From NCBI GenBank assembly GCA_963693635.1, contig CAVOBC010000209.1, forward strand, positions 1-8,404: 8,404 nucleotides of DNA. The letters run 5' to 3'. Position numbers and translations under genes: made by a program. A model generated the notes under the pieces. The model saw only the letters and a list, made by a program, of their open reading frames with translations, did no database searches and was not told the DNA's origin. The DNA comes from CAVOBC01 sp963693635. GTDB taxonomy: Bacteria > Pseudomonadota > Gammaproteobacteria > Pseudomonadales > Azotimanducaceae. Positions 5,897 through 8,404 of the stretch are shown piece by piece (positions within the stretch are counted from its first letter, which is position 1; every line of letters starts with the position of its first letter).

Positions 5897-6800
5897 ATGC
5901 AACGCACAATCCTGGTGACCGGATTCACGGGTCGGCTCGGTGGGCTGGTCGCACGAGCCCTTCGCGATCACCACAGTCTGACACCCCGCATCCTGGTGAG
6001 GCCGGCCCGCCGTGCGGCCGGTGATTGGGAACCGCCAGCAGGCATGAAGGTGGTGATCAGCGATTACGACAAACCGGAGACGCTCGACGCCGCACTGGCC
6101 GGCGTTGACGCTGTCTTTCTGGTGTCCTCTGTACACCCCGACATACGTCGCCGCGAGCTGGCGCGGGCCGCACGGGCGAGCAGGAGTTCGGCACCGCCGC
6201 ACGTCGTCAAGATTTCCGGACTCGGCACCCGGCTCGACTCGCTCGTCGACAGCGGCCGTTGGCATGCACAGATCGAGCGTGGTATCGCGAGCTCGGACTT
6301 GCGGCGACGTTTCTGCGGCCCGTCTTCTTCATGCAGAACCTCGCCTTCCAGGCGGCGGCGATGCGCGACGCTGGCGTGCTGCGGAGCGCCGTCGAGGACG
6401 CGACGATCGCCATGGTCGATACGCGGGACATCGCCGACGTCGCCGCGGCGACACTCACGGTTGGATCACCGATCGAAGGGCAGGAGGCATCGCTGACCGG
6501 CCCGGATGCGCTCAGCTACGACACAGTTGCCGAGGCCGCGAGCAGTGCCTTCGGTCGTGCGGTCCGTTACGAACGCCAGTCAACGGACAAGGTTCGCGCG
6601 CCCTCGAGGGATCTGGCCAGCCAGGCTGGCACATCGACATCCTCATGCAGTTCAACGAGGCGTTTCGCGAGGGCTGGGGCGAAGCGACGAGCGACACTGT
6701 GGCACGAGTGCTCGGCCGGCCTCCCCGTGCCATCGATGCCTATCTGGCGGAACTCGCTGCAGGCGACAGTGTCAGCGGGACCGATCCCTTCCCGAGTTGA
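5897..6800 (+). pseudogene. NmrA-like NAD(P)-binding protein, two frameshifts
   Basis: An atypical short-chain dehydrogenase of the NmrA/NAD(P)H-binding group, known members of which act as redox sensors, quinone reductases or isoflavone-reductase-like enzymes. The ATG at 5897 opens MQRTILVTGFTGRLGG, with the G-x2-G-x2-G dinucleotide motif at residues 9-15, then VFLVSS and HVVKISGLGT, the usual fourth and fifth strands. After WHAQIER the frame breaks near 6281-6287 (one base apparently missing). It continues in a second frame as ELGLAATFLRPVFFMQNLA, DTRDIADVAAATLT and LSYDTVAEAASSAFGRA. A second missing base near 6600/6601 moves it to a third frame, GWHIDILMQFNEAFREGWG and VARVLGRPPRAIDAYL, ending at TGA 6798-6800. 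Repaired, it is about 301 residues, normal for the family and collinear throughout. No clear ribosome-binding site precedes the ATG. As written it would yield only a truncated, inactive Rossmann fragment. Recent pseudogene or uncorrected indels. Confidence 0.83.
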
Positions 6801-7082
6801 CCGGTCACCACGTCCTCGCAGAGACGGAGGCCCGGAATCCAGACATCGCGCGCAACCATCTGTAGACGGGCGCAACTGCATTGTCGTCAGCAGCTGATGA
6901 AATCCATTCTGATATCGCACCGTACGGTCGCTTGCTACACCGTTGACTCTCGTCGACCAGGCATTGAGCGTCGCCCGTTACGGCCACGACCCCAATTGCG
7001 ACCATCGCGGTTCGCATGGTCTGCCCCTGTCGCCGAGGCCTAAGCGCCGGCAACCTCACTTCCTGCCTCCAGCCCGCTATTG
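6801..7082. other. Unassigned stretch between convergent genes
   Basis: No gene is supported. A minus-strand frame begins with ATGA overlapping the methyltransferase stop (7083-7086) and runs to 6805, about 93 codons, which would be an attractive coupled gene. Its predicted protein matches nothing I know, has no clear domain pattern and shows weak coding bias, so I leave it uncalled. A perfect 10-bp palindrome, TGACCGGTCA (6798-6807), includes the stop codon of the NmrA-like gene. Confidence 0.4.
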
Positions 7083-7706
7083 TCATCTCCCGGCCGACTC
7101 AAACGCGAACACCAGGAACTGATTGTTCGCCGGCATCGAAAAGTCATGCCGTAGTATCAAGCCATTGTCGGCCGCAATCTGCGTCACGACTTCAATGTCA
7201 CGAATGCCGCTCAGTGGATTCCTCGATTTGAGCCAGGCGTCGAACTGTTCGTTAGACGCAGTAGTGAACCGGCCACCGTATCGGTATGGACCGTAGAGAC
7301 AGACGAGACCACCCGGCGTCAGGACGGCCGCTACCTGCCGAAACAGTGGCGCGAGCACCGCCTCGGCCGCGATGTGGAGCACATTGGCGGCGTACAGGTG
7401 GTCAATACCTGCCACGGCCCACGGCTCATCGACAATGTCGAATCTGATGGGCGCTAAAACGTTGGGTGATACATGCGCATGCAGGTTGCGTTCGAGTCCG
7501 TCGAAGTAGTCCCCCTGATCGGACGGCTGCCAGGTCAGGTGCGGTAGCGCTGCCCCGAAGGCGATGGCGTGCTGGCCCGAACCGCTGCCAATCTCAAGGA
7601 CCGTCGCCGGGAGCACCAGCAACTCGGATAGCCGCGTGAGAATAGGCCCGCGGTTGTTCTCAGCAGGCTGAGAGAAGTTGATCAGTTTTTTGGGATCAGA
7701 CACCAT
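7083..7706 (-). CDS. DUF938-family SAM-dependent methyltransferase
   Basis: A 207-residue class I methyltransferase-like protein of the DUF938 family, whose substrate is not established. Seen: the family's N-terminal FSQPAENNRGPIL (11-23); the SAM-binding strand and glycine loop VLEIGSGSGQHA (36-47); WQPSD (59-63), where the acidic residue that binds the ribose of SAM is expected; ANVLHI (107-112); GPYRYGGRFTT (139-149); SNEQFDAWL (151-159); and a terminal MPANNQFLVF (191-200). Length matches the family (about 200 residues). I chose the ATG at 7704-7706, preceded by a G-rich Shine-Dalgarno-like run; an ATG four codons upstream (7716-7718) is nearly as good. The frame stays open for 37 more codons upstream, but that part does not look like DUF938. 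No transmembrane or signal segment; probably cytoplasmic. It follows the GNAT remnant on the same strand. Intact. Confidence 0.9.
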   Translation of the reverse strand: MVSDPKKLINFSQPAENNRGPILTRLSELLVLPATVLEIGSGSGQHAIAFGAALPHLTWQPSDQGDYFDGLERNLHAHVSPNVLAPIRFDIVDEPWAVAGIDHLYAANVLHIAAEAVLAPLFRQVAAVLTPGGLVCLYGPYRYGGRFTTASNEQFDAWLKSRNPLSGIRDIEVVTQIAADNGLILRHDFSMPANNQFLVFAFESAGR

Positions 7707-7735
7707 AGGGCCCCCCATCTGGCAGTTCCAGGTCA

Positions 7736-7758
7736 ATCGTTCGACGATGTCAGACGAT
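7736..7758. promoter_or_regulatory. ATCGT/ACGAT repeat cluster upstream of the methyltransferase
   Basis: ATCGT (7736-7740), TCG, ACGAT (7744-7748) form an inverted repeat, and a second ACGAT follows at 7754-7758, ten bases (one helical turn) after the first. The cluster lies 30-52 bases upstream of the methyltransferase start, where an operator or promoter would sit. The arms are short, so this is only a candidate. Confidence 0.25.
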
Positions 7759-7937
7759 ATCAACAGGCGGCACGAAACCTCTGCACCCCCGACGCCTCGG
7801 CCACTACGCAGCCTCCCGGAGAATGGCACTCTTCACCACCTGCTTGAAAGTTGGATTCGCGCACGGCCCCATCGCCAGGGTGACCAGTCAAATTCTACAA
7901 GGCGGTGCTCCATCCCGATTAATCCCAACCCTTCCAG

Positions 7938-8220
7938 TTAGGCAGCCCGCCAACAGTAGCAAGTGACGCTAAGACTTACCCCGACCTTCCCCCGCCAATT
8001 CGCTATCAGCAATACTCTCGATCGCAAGCCAGACCCGTCCGTCCCTGGGCGACCAGAAGCCTTCGATGGATGTCTCGACGGACTTGCCTGAGGGGGGCGC
8101 GCCAATCTGGTTGCCATAACGTTGCGGGTAGCCATCGCGCAGGTCTACCAGGAGCCGATAGACATCGTCGAAGGTGAGTGAGCGCAGGCGAACGCGATGG
8201 CCAGTCCAGTAATCGCTCAT
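7938..8220 (-). pseudogene. GNAT-family acetyltransferase, frameshifted and truncated
   Basis: The ATG at 8218-8220, with GGGAG eight bases upstream, opens MSDYWTGHRVRLRSLTFDD, the first strand and helix of a GNAT N-acetyltransferase of the RimJ/RimL-like style ('G-x-R-V-R-L-R-x-L-x-x-x-D'). It continues through GYPQRYGNQIG and EGFWSPRDGRVWLAIES, then ADSELAG, a normal beta-strand stretch. There the frame meets a run of five Gs (plus-strand Cs 7989-7993). As written it ends within six codons at TAG 7969-7971. Dropping one G continues as KVGVSLSVTCYCWRAA before a TAA at 7938-7940. The acetyl-CoA-binding loop (R/Q-x-x-G-x-G/A) is found in neither frame, so the C-terminal half is missing or unrecognisable even after repair. 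Members transfer acetyl from acetyl-CoA to amines; this one should be inactive. It precedes the methyltransferase on the same strand. Confidence 0.6.
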
Positions 8221-8404
8221 AATCAAGGCTCCCAGGATAGCGGTATGAAGCGGACGATACCGCAAGCGCGCCAGTTCGTCGGCATCCGGCTCTGGTAGCG
8301 ACGGCAACACCCCAGTGTGTACGATTCAGCATCTTGAGATACGGGCATCCTTTGCACAGGAACCCGGAGATGGGCGGCGCCACTGTCTCGCGGCTCGCGC
8401 GGCG
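8221..8404 (-). other. Unassigned edge sequence, possible 3' end of an upstream gene
   Basis: Two minus-strand frames are open here. One, from a GTG at about 8381-8383, contains GFLCKGCPYLKML with two cysteines in a C-x2-C arrangement. The other is in phase with the GNAT start and reads DADELARLRYRPLHTAILG just before it. Neither matches a family I recognise, and the window ends before an upstream gene could be judged. Given the indels elsewhere, they could be two frames of one broken gene. Confidence 0.25.

Noticed and set aside
5620..5928. Minus-strand 102-codon frame ending just before the kinase start
   Set aside because: Its methionine start overlaps the NmrA-like gene, it has no family similarity I can see, and it crosses the tandem duplication.
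6805..7086. Possible small minus-strand gene with ATGA overlap to the methyltransferase stop
   Set aside because: The overlap is attractive, but the 93-residue product has no recognisable motif and weak coding character; chance is more likely.
1..8404. Mobile element, CRISPR array, tRNA or rRNA
   Set aside because: I looked on both strands for transposase motifs, terminal inverted repeats, regularly spaced repeats of CRISPR length and tRNA-like cloverleaf arms and saw none that held up.

Overview
The window reads as a bacterial chromosomal segment of moderately high GC, except for the first ~300 bases, which are visibly AT-richer. Family content (type I Baeyer-Villiger monooxygenase, crotonase, DUF938 methyltransferase, PfkB kinase, NmrA-type reductase, Phd/PIN remnant) suggests a member of the Pseudomonadota. 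That is a judgement from family style, and no rRNA, tRNA or lineage marker is present to confirm it. I see no insertion sequence, CRISPR array, phage gene or replication origin.

Layout: 1-253 AT-rich non-coding DNA with a 20-bp-phased AGAACG repeat; 254-433 (-) fragment resembling a DeoR-family regulator effector domain; 505-1209 (+) intact glycerophosphodiester phosphodiesterase; 1307-1874 (-) decayed Phd-antitoxin/PIN-toxin pair; 1871-3487 (-) intact type I Baeyer-Villiger monooxygenase; 3761-4555 (-) intact enoyl-CoA hydratase/isomerase-family protein; 4797-5604 (-) PfkB carbohydrate kinase with one frameshift; 5605-5896 divergent intergenic region with a 14-bp tandem duplication; 5897-6800 (+) NmrA-like NAD(P)-binding protein with two frameshifts; 6801-7082 nothing convincing; 7083-7706 (-) intact DUF938 methyltransferase; 7938-8220 (-) N-terminal part of a GNAT acetyltransferase with a homopolymer frameshift and no recognisable C-terminus; 8221-8404 unassigned edge sequence.

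Functionally, the central pair (crotonase then monooxygenase, same strand) suggests oxidative catabolism of a ketone or acyl-CoA substrate, for example alicyclic, terpenoid or steroid-like compounds; the substrate cannot be read from the sequence. The other genes do not form an obvious pathway with it. The phosphodiesterase, PfkB kinase and DeoR fragment are the kinds of gene found around sugar or glycerol-phosphate use, but here they are scattered and mostly broken.

The main theme is decay: four intact genes lie among five broken ones. The toxin-antitoxin remnant (truncation, nonsense codon, frameshift, internal deletion) and the DeoR fragment look like real pseudogenes. The kinase, NmrA-like and GNAT genes carry mainly single-base indels and could be recent pseudogenes or uncorrected assembly errors. 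I found no convincing new biological system; the most useful leads are the reconstructed toxin-antitoxin relic, the indel pattern, the atypical crotonase active site and the phased AGAACG repeats.
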